Of a stretch of DNA of 64,000 bases, positions 18,901 through 26,952 are shown piece after piece; positions within the stretch are counted from its first letter, which is position 1; the number at the start of each line of letters is the position of its first letter. Source of the stretch: Shewanella chilikensis (GTDB lineage: Bacteria; Pseudomonadota; Gammaproteobacteria; Enterobacterales; Shewanellaceae); the NCBI RefSeq assembly GCF_002836945.1, contig NZ_NIJM01000002.1, positions 86,926 to 150,925 of the forward strand, written 5' to 3'. Both the position numbers and the translations under genes were made by a program. The notes under the pieces are model-generated. The model ran no database searches and had not been told where the DNA came from. It saw nothing but the letters and a program-made list of their open reading frames with translations.

Positions 18901-20168
18901 TGAGGTCGGCGGCGGCCGGAGGCATCCGGTTCACCCAAAGACATTTTTTCCAGCGTGACTCGTGCAAGACGGCCGTCACTGGCGGCATGGTTGGCCACAG
19001 GATTGGTCAGTAGCAGGAAGTGGATACCTTCCTGCTCAGCTTCATGAATTTCAAAGGCTTCGGCCGGCATCTCCTCTTTGGTACGCCGGTAGATCAGTGT
19101 CACCTCGGCGCCGAGGCGTCTGGCGCTGCGGGCACAATCGATAGCAGTATTGCCGCCGCCGACAACGGCGACCTTCTTACCAGTGACCAACTGGTGATCC
19201 ATTGCCAGATCTTTAAGGTAGTCGACCCCGAGATAGCAGCCGGGAAGGTCGCTGCCGGGATAGTTGAGTGGCACAGCCTTTTGCGCGCCCATCGCCAGAC
19301 AGAGGGCATGATACTCCTCGACCAGTTTCGGCAGCCGTATCTGCTCGCCTATGGCTGTGTTGGTGTGAATGCGAATGCCGCTGCGCTCCAGCAGCGCTAT
19401 CTCTTTATCGAGTATCGCCTTGGGCAGGCGATATTCTGGAATGCCGTATCTTAGCCAGCCACCGGCCTTGGGAGCGGCCTCAAAGATGTCCACTTCATGG
19501 CCCTGATTGGCGAGGAAGAAACCGGCACTGAGCCCGGCGGGACCTGCACCGATTATGGCCACCTTCTTACCGCTGGGGGCGGCCTTGGGCGGCTGATAGG
19601 GTTCGGTATCGGCCAAGTCCAGATCGGCGGCGTGGCGTTTTAGCTGACGTATCGCCAGTGGCTCATCGATCAGGGCGCGGCGACAGGCACTTTCACAAAA
19701 TGCCGGGCAGACCCGACCGATAGACAGTGGCAAAGGCAGGGTCTGCTTGAGGATCCGCACCGCTTCTGTATGGTTGCCCTGACCTATGTGATACAGGTAA
19801 GACTGCACATCAACGCCTGCCGGGCAGGCTTGCTGGCAGGGGGCTTCACAATCGGCGAAGTGATCTTTCAATATCCGTTTCAGCGTCTGCTGCCGATGGC
19901 TGTGCACTGCCTGGGTATGATTCTTGAGCTGCATCCCGGCAATCGCCGGAGTCGAGCAGGCCAGCAGCGGTCTGTCACCGTCGGCCATTATCTGGTCGAG
20001 CCGGGTCAGTTGGCACAGGTGTTCATCAGCGCCTTCTGTGGTAGCCGCGTGGGCGTCTGTATGGTGACACAGACAAGGAATGTCGATGCCGGCCCGCTGG
20101 GCCGCCTGCAACAGGGTCTCGCCCTCAAAGGCGCTGACGGCCTGGCCGTCGATATAGATCTCAAACAT
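15921..20168 (-). CDS. Fused NAD(P)-linked formate dehydrogenase (diaphorase plus molybdenum subunit)
   Basis: A 1415-residue soluble fusion. It has an N-terminal 2Fe-2S ferredoxin-like domain (Cys32, Cys34, Cys52, Cys71) and a GltD-like module with FAD motif GAGPAG (207-212) and NAD(P) motif GGGNTA (337-342), followed by LIYRRTKEEMP. Next come 4Fe-4S clusters (CISCGACVDIC, CVQCGNCLQVCP) and then a molybdopterin formate dehydrogenase alpha domain from CTYCGVGC (735) to the end. The metal ligand is cysteine: NIDHCARLCHAS, Cys863, where E. coli FdhF has selenocysteine. It should oxidise formate, or reduce CO2, coupled to NAD(P)H. The arginine pair in YRR is typical of the NADPH-using GltD fold. 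No accessory fdh genes are adjacent. Confidence 0.88.
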   Translation of the reverse strand: MFEIYIDGQAVSAFEGETLLQAAQRAGIDIPCLCHHTDAHAATTEGADEHLCQLTRLDQIMADGDRPLLACSTPAIAGMQLKNHTQAVHSHRQQTLKRILKDHFADCEAPCQQACPAGVDVQSYLYHIGQGNHTEAVRILKQTLPLPLSIGRVCPAFCESACRRALIDEPLAIRQLKRHAADLDLADTEPYQPPKAAPSGKKVAIIGAGPAGLSAGFFLANQGHEVDIFEAAPKAGGWLRYGIPEYRLPKAILDKEIALLERSGIRIHTNTAIGEQIRLPKLVEEYHALCLAMGAQKAVPLNYPGSDLPGCYLGVDYLKDLAMDHQLVTGKKVAVVGGGNTAIDCARSARRLGAEVTLIYRRTKEEMPAEAFEIHEAEQEGIHFLLLTNPVANHAASDGRLARVTLEKMSLGEPDASGRRRPQPSGETFDCEFDTLIAAVSQSPDLAFLQQAENRLLQGAPALSRWNTINGCDISMSTGLEKLFVIGDVRRGPATAVEAVADGRRAAEAIDALFNKGLSCPLTPVEFNASKAIGLKSQQDLPKDLFPSQVKSARVKMPELPVAERLSNFAEVELGLTPQMAEAEAKRCLECGCQANMDCRLRDYASEYKVSSQGLLEQDSSGESALLARHFAQDLSAPFIRFDANRCISCGACVDICHRRSGHKAISFEADQFSALPGGNSERRAPRAGFSVSMADSDCVQCGNCLQVCPTGALVDARHKTQGQAPDIKVTSTICTYCGVGCRIRFKVDTSQNRILAAEGDVRSPVNQGMLCVKGRFGFDFINSKERLTQPLIRRNGKLEPCSWQTAISYIAAHWQEQLEQFGPSSFGALASAKATNEENFLLQKLFRAIIGSNNIDHCARLCHASTVTGLYDALGSGAMTNDIPGIEDSDLIFILGSDTDCAHPIIASRIKSVVNRGKARLLVADPKRVSIADSAELFVRHRPGTDVMLLNAIMQQILLNDWHDKAYIRSRTTGFEALREELLRPDYSLEQAARVTGVSSSEIAAMAEMLGTAKKTALYYAMGITQHTTGHDNVTAIANLQLLLGNLGLDGAGINPLRGQSNVQGACDMGALPNYFSGYQRLDDDAARLKLARAWGTDKLSPETGIPASHMMQAILDGRLQSLFVMGENPVLSDPDQAHVLKALNKLPFLVVQDIFLTETAEMADVVLPAAAFAEKRGHFTNTERRVQRLEVALQSPGSARPDWQILQLLANAMDADWHYGDEQAIWQEVTALTPSYAGISWHRTTDNPAGLQWPCPDELHPGTRVLHRNSFTHGKGRLQPVNYRLPAELPDDDYPLMLSTGRLLEQFHTGTMTRKTAGLDELGSPRVMISVEDAERLGVGKGDWLKLESRRGEILIQAFVSRRAQPGVLFLPFHFVEAAANKLTINALDPVAHIPEFKVCAVKAERAEAPLAS

Positions 20169-20869
20169 GGGCAGCCTTGTTATTTGCTCACCTTGATGGC
20201 GGTGAAGTAGGGACTAATTAAGCTGATAACTATGCAGTATATCGATCGAGTGAGTTGCTTCATTGAGCTGGAACAGGCTTTTGCCGGGGAATTCACAAAG
20301 CTTGGCGAGTCTGTGCACTTGTCTGAAAAATGGATTTTACTCAGTGTGATCTGGCTCGGCAGGAGATCTTGCTGACAGATATCTGCGCACTAAACTGAGG
20401 TGAAGTTGTCGCTTGGGATTTCAATGCGTCAGTCGGGAAAAGCACGCTGGAGTATGTTGCTATTTGGTTGAGGTATGAAGAATACCGGTAGCAGATTCGA
20501 GATGATTTGCTCTTGAAAAGGGTACGCATCATTGGCTCGAAGGCCTAGTTTTTGCTGAAAAATCATTGACTCCCTGACAATGGAAATTTCAAATAGATGG
20601 CTGCAGGTATCGTTTGTCATTGAAGGCTGCTGCTCGGCATGATCACCTGATTCATTTGTTGATTAAGTTGGCATATTTGATTTTTTGTCACAGTTTTTTC
20701 ACCGCGGAATTCGCTAGAGTGTGTCAGATGTTTTACCGGAACCGGCTCTGAATGCAGTACCGGCGAAAAAAAATCAAGCTTCTGCCCGCAGTGGCATAGG
20801 TTTCAGCGGCTGCTTGGGTTAAAATCCCTCGTTTGCTACGTCCTTAACACCAAAGAAAGTTGAAATCGC
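20169..20869. other. Intergenic region before prfB
   Basis: About 700 bases with no supported gene. Short minus-strand frames (20341-20532, 20429-20620) lack ribosome sites and resemble no protein. No tRNA-like cloverleaf or T-run terminator was seen. The prfB promoter is presumably in the last 150 bases. Confidence 0.5.
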
Positions 20870-21968
20870 ATGTTTGAAGTCAATCCGGTAAAAAACAAAA
20901 TCAAGGAGCTTGCCGACCGCACAATGCTCCTTAGGGGGTATCTTTGACTATGACGCCAAGAAAGAGCGTCTGGAAGAAGTAAGCCGCGAGCTGGAAAGCT
21001 CCGAAGTATGGAATGAGCCAGAGCGCGCTCAGGCCTTGGGTAAAGAGCGCTCGGCGCTGGAAGTTGTGGTTAAGACCATAGACGATATGGATGCGGGCCT
21101 CGAAGATGTCGAGGGACTGCTGGAGCTGGCCATTGAAGAGGAAGATGAAGAAACCTTCAATGATGCCAACAGTGAACTGGGCGATCTGGAAAAGCGCCTG
21201 GAAGAGCTGGAATTCCGCCGTATGTTCTCGGGTCCACAGGACGCATCCGACTGCTATCTGGACATTCAGTCCGGCTCCGGCGGTACCGAAGCTCAGGACT
21301 GGGCCAACATGGTGCTGCGCATGTATCTGCGCTGGGGTGAAGAACATGACTTCAATCCTGAACTTATCGAAGTCTCAGACGGCGATGTGGCCGGTATCAA
21401 GAGTGCCACCATCAAGTTCAGCGGTGAATATGCCTATGGCTGGCTGAGAACCGAAACCGGCGTGCATCGTCTGGTACGTAAGTCGCCCTTCGACTCGGGT
21501 GGCCGTCGCCATACCTCATTCTGTTCTGTGTTTGTTTACCCTGAGATTGACGACTCCATCGAGATCGACATCAATCCGGCCGATCTGCGTATCGACGTGT
21601 ACCGCGCCTCGGGTGCCGGTGGTCAGCACGTTAACAGAACCGAATCTGCGGTGCGTATTACCCACCTTCCGACCAATACCGTGGTGCAGTGCCAGAACGA
21701 CCGTTCACAGCACAAGAACAAAGACACGGCAATGAAACAGCTGAAAGCCAAGCTGTTTGAGTTGGAGATGCAAAAGCAAAACGCCGAGAAGCAGGCCGCG
21801 GAAGATGCCAAGTCGGATATCGGCTGGGGCAGTCAGATCCGCTCCTACGTGCTGGATGATTCCCGCATCAAGGATCTGCGCACCGGGGTGGAAACCCGTA
21901 ATACCCAGGCCGTGTTGGACGGTGATCTGGACAGATTTATTGAAGCCAGCCTGAAGTCCGGGCTGTAA
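20870..21968 (+). CDS. prfB: Peptide chain release factor 2, with programmed +1 frameshift
   Basis: RF2 ends translation at UGA and UAA. Reading starts at ATG 20870 ([17 protein letters not shown]) and meets an in-frame TGA at 20945 after CTT AGG GGG TAT CTT. Shifting +1 there (CTT slips to TTT, next codon GAC at 20946) joins the remaining 340 codons, giving 365 residues, the E. coli length. The AGGGGG internal Shine-Dalgarno-like element and the CTTTGAC slip site match the classical autoregulatory frameshift: low RF2 favours frameshifting. The protein has the SPF anticodon-like tripeptide ([11 protein letters not shown]) and the catalytic GGQ ([13 protein letters not shown]). lysS follows 17 bases later, as in E. 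coli. Confidence 0.98.
20933..20948 (+). promoter_or_regulatory. RF2 programmed frameshift site
   Basis: AGGGGGTATCTTTGAC: an internal ribosome-binding-like AGGGGG, then the CTT slip codon directly before the in-frame TGA followed by C, a poor termination context. Confidence 0.95.
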
Positions 21969-21985
21969 CAGAGAAGAAGCGGAAA

Positions 21986-23488
21986 ATGACTGAACAAGTA
22001 TTGGATGAGAACAAGCTGATCGCGGAACGTCGCGCCAAGCTGGAACATGTACGCCAGGGCTGCCCGGCCAATGGTCACCCTAACACTTTCCGTCGCAGCC
22101 ACAAGGCTGCCGAGCTGCAGGCGCAGTTCGCCGATAAGAGCAAAGAAGAGCTCGAGTCTCTGGGCTTCAAGACCGCCATTGCCGGTCGGATCATGGCCAA
22201 GCGTGGCCCCTTCCTGGTTCTGCAGGACGTATCCGGTCGCATTCAGGCCTATGCCGGCAAAGAAGTACAGGCTGATCTGAAAGAACGCTATCAGGGCCTG
22301 GATATCGGCGACATAGTTGGTGTTAAAGGCACTCTGCACCTGTCCGGTAAGGGCGACCTGTACGTTAATATGGAGGAGTATCAGCTGCTGACCAAGGCGC
22401 TGCGCCCGCTGCCTGAGAAATTCCATGGTCTGACCGATCAGGAAACCCGTTACCGTCAGCGTTATGTTGACCTGATCGTCAACCAGGATTCCCGTGACGC
22501 CTTCGTCATGCGCTCCAAAGTGGTTTCAGCCATACGTAACTTTATGGTGAAAAAAGAGTTTATGGAAGTGGAAACCCCTATGATGCATGTCATCCCGGGT
22601 GGTGCATCCGCGCGTCCATTTATCACTCACCACAATGCGCTGGATATCGACATGTATCTGCGTATTGCGCCTGAGCTGTACCTCAAGCGTCTGGTTGTCG
22701 GTGGTTTTGAACGAGTGTTCGAAATCAACCGTAACTTCCGTAACGAAGGTCTGTCGCCACGCCATAACCCAGAATTCACCATGATGGAATTCTATATGGC
22801 CTACGCAGATTACCGCGATCTGATGGATCTCACCGAAGAGATGCTGTCTTCCATCGCTCAGGATCTGCTGGGTGACACCAAGCTGCCTTACGGCGAGCAC
22901 AGCATAGACTTTGGCGGCCCTTACGCCCGCATGAGCATGCTGGAAGCGATTCAGCACTACAACCCAGACAACGCCACGATTCAGGCCATGACCTATGAAG
23001 AGGTCAAGGATCTTGAGTTTATGCGTAAGCTGGCCAAAGACGTAGGGCTGGAAATCGAATCTTTCTGGACCTGTGGTCAACTGCTGGAAGAGATCTTTGG
23101 TGAAACTGCCGAGCCTAAACTGATGCAGCCTACCTTCATCACCGGCTACCCAGCGGACATCTCGCCACTGGCTCGTCGCAACGATGACAACGACTTCATC
23201 ACCGACCGCTTCGAGTTCTTCATCGGTGGTCGTGAAGTGGCTAACGGCTTCAGCGAGCTTAACGACGCCGAAGATCAGGACAACCGCTTCAAGGCTCAGG
23301 TTGAAGCCAAAGATGCCGGTGACGATGAAGCCATGTTCTATGACGCAGACTATATCACGGCGCTGGAGCACGGCCTGCCACCGACAGCTGGTCAGGGCAT
23401 AGGTATCGACCGTCTGGTGATGTTGTTTACCAACACTCACACCATTCGTGACGTGATCCTGTTCCCGGCCATGCGCCCACAGGCTTAA
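21986..23488 (+). CDS. lysS: Lysyl-tRNA synthetase, class II
   Basis: A 500-residue class II enzyme that charges tRNA-Lys. The N-terminal OB-fold anticodon-binding domain covers about residues 55-150 ([20 protein letters not shown]). Catalytic motif 2 is [20 protein letters not shown] and motif 3 is [10 protein letters not shown] close to the C-terminus. The ATG is 17 bases behind prfB and preceded by AAGAAGCGGAA, so the two form an operon as in many gammaproteobacteria. It is followed by a good terminator. Confidence 0.97.
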   Translation: MTEQVLDENKLIAERRAKLEHVRQGCPANGHPNTFRRSHKAAELQAQFADKSKEELESLGFKTAIAGRIMAKRGPFLVLQDVSGRIQAYAGKEVQADLKERYQGLDIGDIVGVKGTLHLSGKGDLYVNMEEYQLLTKALRPLPEKFHGLTDQETRYRQRYVDLIVNQDSRDAFVMRSKVVSAIRNFMVKKEFMEVETPMMHVIPGGASARPFITHHNALDIDMYLRIAPELYLKRLVVGGFERVFEINRNFRNEGLSPRHNPEFTMMEFYMAYADYRDLMDLTEEMLSSIAQDLLGDTKLPYGEHSIDFGGPYARMSMLEAIQHYNPDNATIQAMTYEEVKDLEFMRKLAKDVGLEIESFWTCGQLLEEIFGETAEPKLMQPTFITGYPADISPLARRNDDNDFITDRFEFFIGGREVANGFSELNDAEDQDNRFKAQVEAKDAGDDEAMFYDADYITALEHGLPPTAGQGIGIDRLVMLFTNTHTIRDVILFPAMRPQA

Positions 23489-23526
23489 GTTCAGTCGCTC
23501 GAATTAGACGAGTCTATGCAATGAAG

Positions 23527-23552
23527 AAGCCGGCCAAGTGCCGGCTTTTTGT
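23527..23552 (+). terminator. Terminator after lysS
   Basis: AAGCCGGC / GCCGGCTT with a five-base loop and a following T run, about 40 bases beyond the lysS stop. The A-rich upstream side may also let it serve the convergent GGDEF gene. Confidence 0.85.
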
Positions 23553-23565
23553 TTGCCCATGTTTT

Positions 23566-24495
23566 TTAGGGGGATTCAGTGCACTCTGGCCCCTTGGCCA
23601 ACACAATCCGATTGCGGCCCTGTGCTTTGGCTTGGTAAAGGGCGCCATCGGCCCTGGAAACCACGGCATCTATATCGGTATCACTGCACTGAAATTCGCT
23701 CAGGCCGCCGCTGATACTGGCGCATTCAGCGGCAATTCCCAAGGCTCTGAGGCGCCGGGCACATTCGTTTCGCAAACGTTCAGCAATCGGTTGTGCCTGC
23801 TCGGCAGCAGTGTGGGGCATAAGAATGACAAATTCATCGCCGCCGTAACGGGAGGCGCTATCTTGGGCTCTGAGACCGGCCAGGCAGACCTCTCCCAAAG
23901 TAACTATCGCCTTGTCGCCCATTAGGTGACCCGAGCTGTCGTTGAGTTTCTTGAGGTTATCGAGATCGAAGATCAATATGCTGGTCGGGGTTCGGTAACG
24001 TTGAAATCGGGCCAAATTTTCTGTCAGTAATTGGAGTAATTTACGGCGGTTGTAAAGTCGGGTAAGCGGATCGCGCTCGCATCTTTCCCTGAGTTCCAGC
24101 TCCAAATGATGGCGGCGGGTAATATTGCTGGCGACCCATACCACGGCATCTTCACCATCGACTTGGAAATCCAATGCTTGGATCCGGCCTTCAAACCAGA
24201 TGGGCTCGGCGGGGCCATGATCTGTGAGTCCCTTGACGTCGTTGCTGCCAAGGCTGTATTCCACAACACAGAGACGGCGGCTCAACAAGGCTTGTGCTAT
24301 TTGGCCCAGAAACCACTCGCACTTGGGGTGTTGGATGACTTGGGAGATGTATTGTCCTATCAAGGCTGTGCCGTCGTGATAGTAGCGACTGTCGGCACCT
24401 CCCAGTACCGCGGCATAACGGCCACTGCGGGTCAGAATAAATACCGGATCCGGTAAAGCGGCGAAGATAGATAAGGTTTGGGACAGAGAAAACAT
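23566..24495 (-). CDS. Diguanylate cyclase with N-terminal PAS-like domain
   Basis: A 309-residue soluble protein. Residues 1-130 look like a PAS fold (LPDPVFILTRSGRYAAVLGG at the start). The C-terminal half is a GGDEF domain: DPLTRLYNRR, FDLDNLKKLND, and the intact catalytic motif RYGGDEF (GGDEF at 218-222). An RxxD inhibitory site (RAQD, 209-212) lies five residues upstream, so product inhibition by c-di-GMP is expected. It should make c-di-GMP from GTP in response to a small ligand or redox cue. There are no membrane segments, and it is divergent from the secreted-protein gene at 24632. Confidence 0.93.
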   Translation of the reverse strand: MFSLSQTLSIFAALPDPVFILTRSGRYAAVLGGADSRYYHDGTALIGQYISQVIQHPKCEWFLGQIAQALLSRRLCVVEYSLGSNDVKGLTDHGPAEPIWFEGRIQALDFQVDGEDAVVWVASNITRRHHLELELRERCERDPLTRLYNRRKLLQLLTENLARFQRYRTPTSILIFDLDNLKKLNDSSGHLMGDKAIVTLGEVCLAGLRAQDSASRYGGDEFVILMPHTAAEQAQPIAERLRNECARRLRALGIAAECASISGGLSEFQCSDTDIDAVVSRADGALYQAKAQGRNRIVLAKGPECTESP

Positions 24496-24631
24496 CTTGT
24501 CTCCTCCTGGGATTTTGATTTTATCTTAGTCCAATATATTGAATTTACGGGGCAAAATCGATTTTTTCTGCAGAAACTATACTGGAGATCTCGGTGTTGT
24601 TGTATCCGAGTTCAACCTGGAGGCTGGTTTG

Positions 24632-25171
24632 ATGAAAACTTCAGCTCTAATGTTAACTTTGACTCTATCTTCCTTCGCCAGCGTCACCCATGCCGCACTC
24701 ACTGAAGCACAGCAGGTGATGTTGGATGACGCCCTGAGTGCTGCGCCGCCCACCATACGCGCCAATGTTACCGTTGTCGACTGGGATAAAAACGTGCTGC
24801 AACAAGGGGATGGCAATTACACTTGCTTTCCTACGCCACCGCAGCTTAAGGGAACGGCTCCCATGTGTATGGACGGTCCCTGGATGGAATGGGCTAATGC
24901 ATGGATGGAGAAAAAACCTTTTCAGGCAAAAGAGATCGGTATTTCCTACATGTTGGCCGGTGATGGTGGGGCCAGTAATATCGACCCCTACGCCGAAATG
25001 GAAACCGCGGATAATCAATGGATAGTCGAAGGCCCGCACCTAATGATTCTGGTGCCTGATCCCGCCATGCTCGACAGTTTGCCGACCGACCCGGCTCAAG
25101 GTGGTCCCTATGTGATGTGGAAGGGCACACCCTATGCCCACATAATGATCCCGATCGGCGCCAGAAAATGA
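24632..25171 (+). CDS. Secreted protein of unknown function
   Basis: A 179-residue protein with a signal peptide (MKTSALMLTLTLSSFASVTHA) and a compact mature part. Striking motifs are DGNYTCFPTPP, PMCMDGPWMEWANAWM, ISYMLAGDGGASNIDP, EGPHLMILVPDP and GGPYVMWKGTPYAHIMIPI. The two cysteines probably form a disulfide; the many methionines and the histidines might bind metal. I believe I have met this motif pattern in uncharacterised bacterial proteins but cannot name a family. The ATG has GGAGG upstream; a longer frame from 24539 would hide the signal peptide and is rejected. It is monocistronic with a strong terminator. Confidence 0.75.
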   Translation: MKTSALMLTLTLSSFASVTHAALTEAQQVMLDDALSAAPPTIRANVTVVDWDKNVLQQGDGNYTCFPTPPQLKGTAPMCMDGPWMEWANAWMEKKPFQAKEIGISYMLAGDGGASNIDPYAEMETADNQWIVEGPHLMILVPDPAMLDSLPTDPAQGGPYVMWKGTPYAHIMIPIGARK

Positions 25172-25185
25172 TGCCTATGGTGTTG

Positions 25186-25217
25186 AATGCCGTTCATTTT
25201 GATTGAACGGCATTTTT
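25186..25217 (+). terminator. Terminator (AATGCCGTTCA hairpin)
   Basis: AATGCCGTTCA / TGAACGGCATT, an 11-base perfect stem with a seven-base loop and a T run. Nearly the same hairpin recurs at 63896. Confidence 0.9.
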
Positions 25218-25244
25218 ATGTTTATGGGATAACAAATTTGCTTT

Positions 25245-26150
25245 TCAGAGTTCCAGGCCCAGTTGCTTGTTGTGATTCCTTGCATCTTGAGGCATCTGTA
25301 ACACCGGCAGAGGTTGGCCGTGTTTGGCTTGCCAGCGGCCACTGAGCAGACGATATAAGCAGATGGCCAGCTCAGGTGCCAGGGCATTATCCGGGGTGTG
25401 GATGAACAGATAGGGTTGGCGCTCCTCCTCCAGCCATTGGCATAGCTTGTCCAGCCAAGGCTTGAAGAAGCCCTGATTGGCCTCAAGCTCAGGGTGGCCG
25501 ATAAAGCGCACTGTGGGATAGCGGCCGGTGGCTATGGCATGTACCGGTACTTTGGGTTTCTTTTCATGGGCGTCGATGACGGCGGCACTGTTTGGCGGTG
25601 CGGCAAATACCGGTCGGGTGTCCATTATGATGCGGTTGACCGAGCGCCGCAGCAGCAAGCGGTTGAGTTGACGCTCGGCTTCCCCTTTGGCAAAGAAGGC
25701 CGGGTGGCGCACCTCAACCCCAAGAGGCAACTCGGTTGGCAGTTTGCCAAGAAAGGCGTCCAGTGCCCCAAGGGCTTCTGGGCCAAAATAGCCGGGCAAC
25801 TGAATCTTCCACAGACCTGTCTTGGCAAACAGTGGCGACATCACCTGCAGGAACTGCCTGAGTTCATCGTTACAGTGCCTCAGTTGCAACTTGTGAGTGA
25901 TCTCCTGTGGCAGTTTAAAGGTAAAGCGAAAGTCCTCACCCACGGCATCGCGCCAGTTACTGACGCTGTTTGCTGACGGGGTGGCATAAAAGCTGGTGTT
26001 GCCCTCCACCGTATTGAAAACCTCGGCGTAGCGCGCCAGACGCTCGGCTTGAGGCGTCCCCTTTCCATAAAGGCTTTGCTGCCACTGGTTATGGGACCAC
26101 ATGGCCAGTCCCAATTTCAGCTCTGGTATCTGTTGCTGACCGCTCACCAC
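25245..26150 (-). CDS. DUF72 family protein
   Basis: A DUF72 (YecE-like) protein of about 301 residues with a predicted TIM-barrel fold. Motifs are LGLAMWSHNQW at the start, RYAEVFNTVEGNTSFYATPS, FTFKLPQEITH and the later YLFIHTPDN. The biochemical role of the family is not established. The frame continues upstream to a GTG at 26243, which would add a hydrophobic leader, but DUF72 proteins are cytosolic and begin just before the LGLAMW strand. The GTG at 26150, with GGAG upstream, is therefore preferred (26147 is equally possible). It is a single gene. Confidence 0.82.
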   Translation of the reverse strand: MVSGQQQIPELKLGLAMWSHNQWQQSLYGKGTPQAERLARYAEVFNTVEGNTSFYATPSANSVSNWRDAVGEDFRFTFKLPQEITHKLQLRHCNDELRQFLQVMSPLFAKTGLWKIQLPGYFGPEALGALDAFLGKLPTELPLGVEVRHPAFFAKGEAERQLNRLLLRRSVNRIIMDTRPVFAAPPNSAAVIDAHEKKPKVPVHAIATGRYPTVRFIGHPELEANQGFFKPWLDKLCQWLEEERQPYLFIHTPDNALAPELAICLYRLLSGRWQAKHGQPLPVLQMPQDARNHNKQLGLEL

Positions 26151-26423
26151 GGGCTCCGTCAAATGGATCTCCGGCGCTATTGTGTCTGCGGTCCCTGACA
26201 GGGTCAAGAGTACAGCTGGCACTATGAGGGTCACAAAATGCACAGAACTTCAGCAGAGTTTGAGTTAATAATATATTGAGTTTGCAGCGCTTATTTATGC
26301 TTACGTATAATGAATTGACGCATTGTAACCTCAGTGCTCACTGACATAAGGACAGGATGTCATTAAATTGGTTCTATACCGACCCGCATGCTTAGCCTAT
26401 TCCATTCAAATTAAGGATGATTT

Positions 26424-26861
26424 ATGCCCGATACCCAGAGTGCCTCAGCACAGGATGAGCCGTCGTTCCTGACTGTGACCCTTGCTGACTTACCCGCCGA
26501 TATTCAATTGAGATTGCCGACAGATAATGCGTTGAGCGCAATAGCCAAGTTGGCCTTGGGGGTATTACTGCTGAGTGCCTCCATTCTCTGGTGGCTGCTG
26601 GATGACGCCAGTGCGCTGCAAATAGGCAATCCCATGGTGCTCAACATATTGGTGCTGGTTGGAGTCTTGCTGGGTGGTGCCAGTTTTATCAGTGGCAGGA
26701 GCGCAATGCAGCTAAGACAGCAACGGCGCCAACAGGCCCTGGAGCAGCAGCTGGATCAGCGTGTCGTTATCAGTGAGCAAGAGATCCCCGAAGGGTTTGA
26801 CCTGGTTTTTTCCCAGCTGTCAGCCAGTCGCTTTAGGGTGTCGCTGGAACCAATCAACTGA
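26424..26861 (+). CDS. Hypothetical membrane protein with two helices
   Basis: A 145-residue protein. An N-terminal cytoplasmic part (about 1-40) leads to two membrane helices (about 42-60 and 70-92), then a basic, glutamine-rich coiled stretch (MQLRQQRRQQALEQQLDQR) and a short C-terminal domain. No family was recognised. The ATG follows AAGGATG at a suitable distance. It is monocistronic and converges on the tyrosine permease gene with a shared hairpin between. Confidence 0.6.
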   Translation: MPDTQSASAQDEPSFLTVTLADLPADIQLRLPTDNALSAIAKLALGVLLLSASILWWLLDDASALQIGNPMVLNILVLVGVLLGGASFISGRSAMQLRQQRRQQALEQQLDQRVVISEQEIPEGFDLVFSQLSASRFRVSLEPIN

Positions 26862-26874
26862 ATGTTGAACCAAG

Positions 26875-26904
26875 AAAAAACGCAGACTGAGCGCTGCGTT
26901 TTAC
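26875..26904. terminator. Bidirectional hairpin between convergent genes
   Basis: CGCAG / CTGCG arms with an A run on the left and TTTTA on the right lie between the membrane-protein gene and the permease gene. Confidence 0.6.
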
Positions 26905-26952
26905 TTTAAGAATGGACGGCGGCCAGTTTGCCTACTCCGTACAATCCCTTGG

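Noticed and set aside
15921..20168. A selenocysteine formate dehydrogenase
   Set aside because: The frame has no internal TGA; the metal-ligand position is encoded as cysteine.
20220..20620. Short minus-strand frames in the region before prfB
   Set aside because: No ribosome sites, no similarity, and unusual residue composition. The region also showed no tRNA.
22526..23440. A 304-residue minus-strand frame opposite lysS
   Set aside because: lysS is certain on the plus strand and the reverse frame has no motifs.
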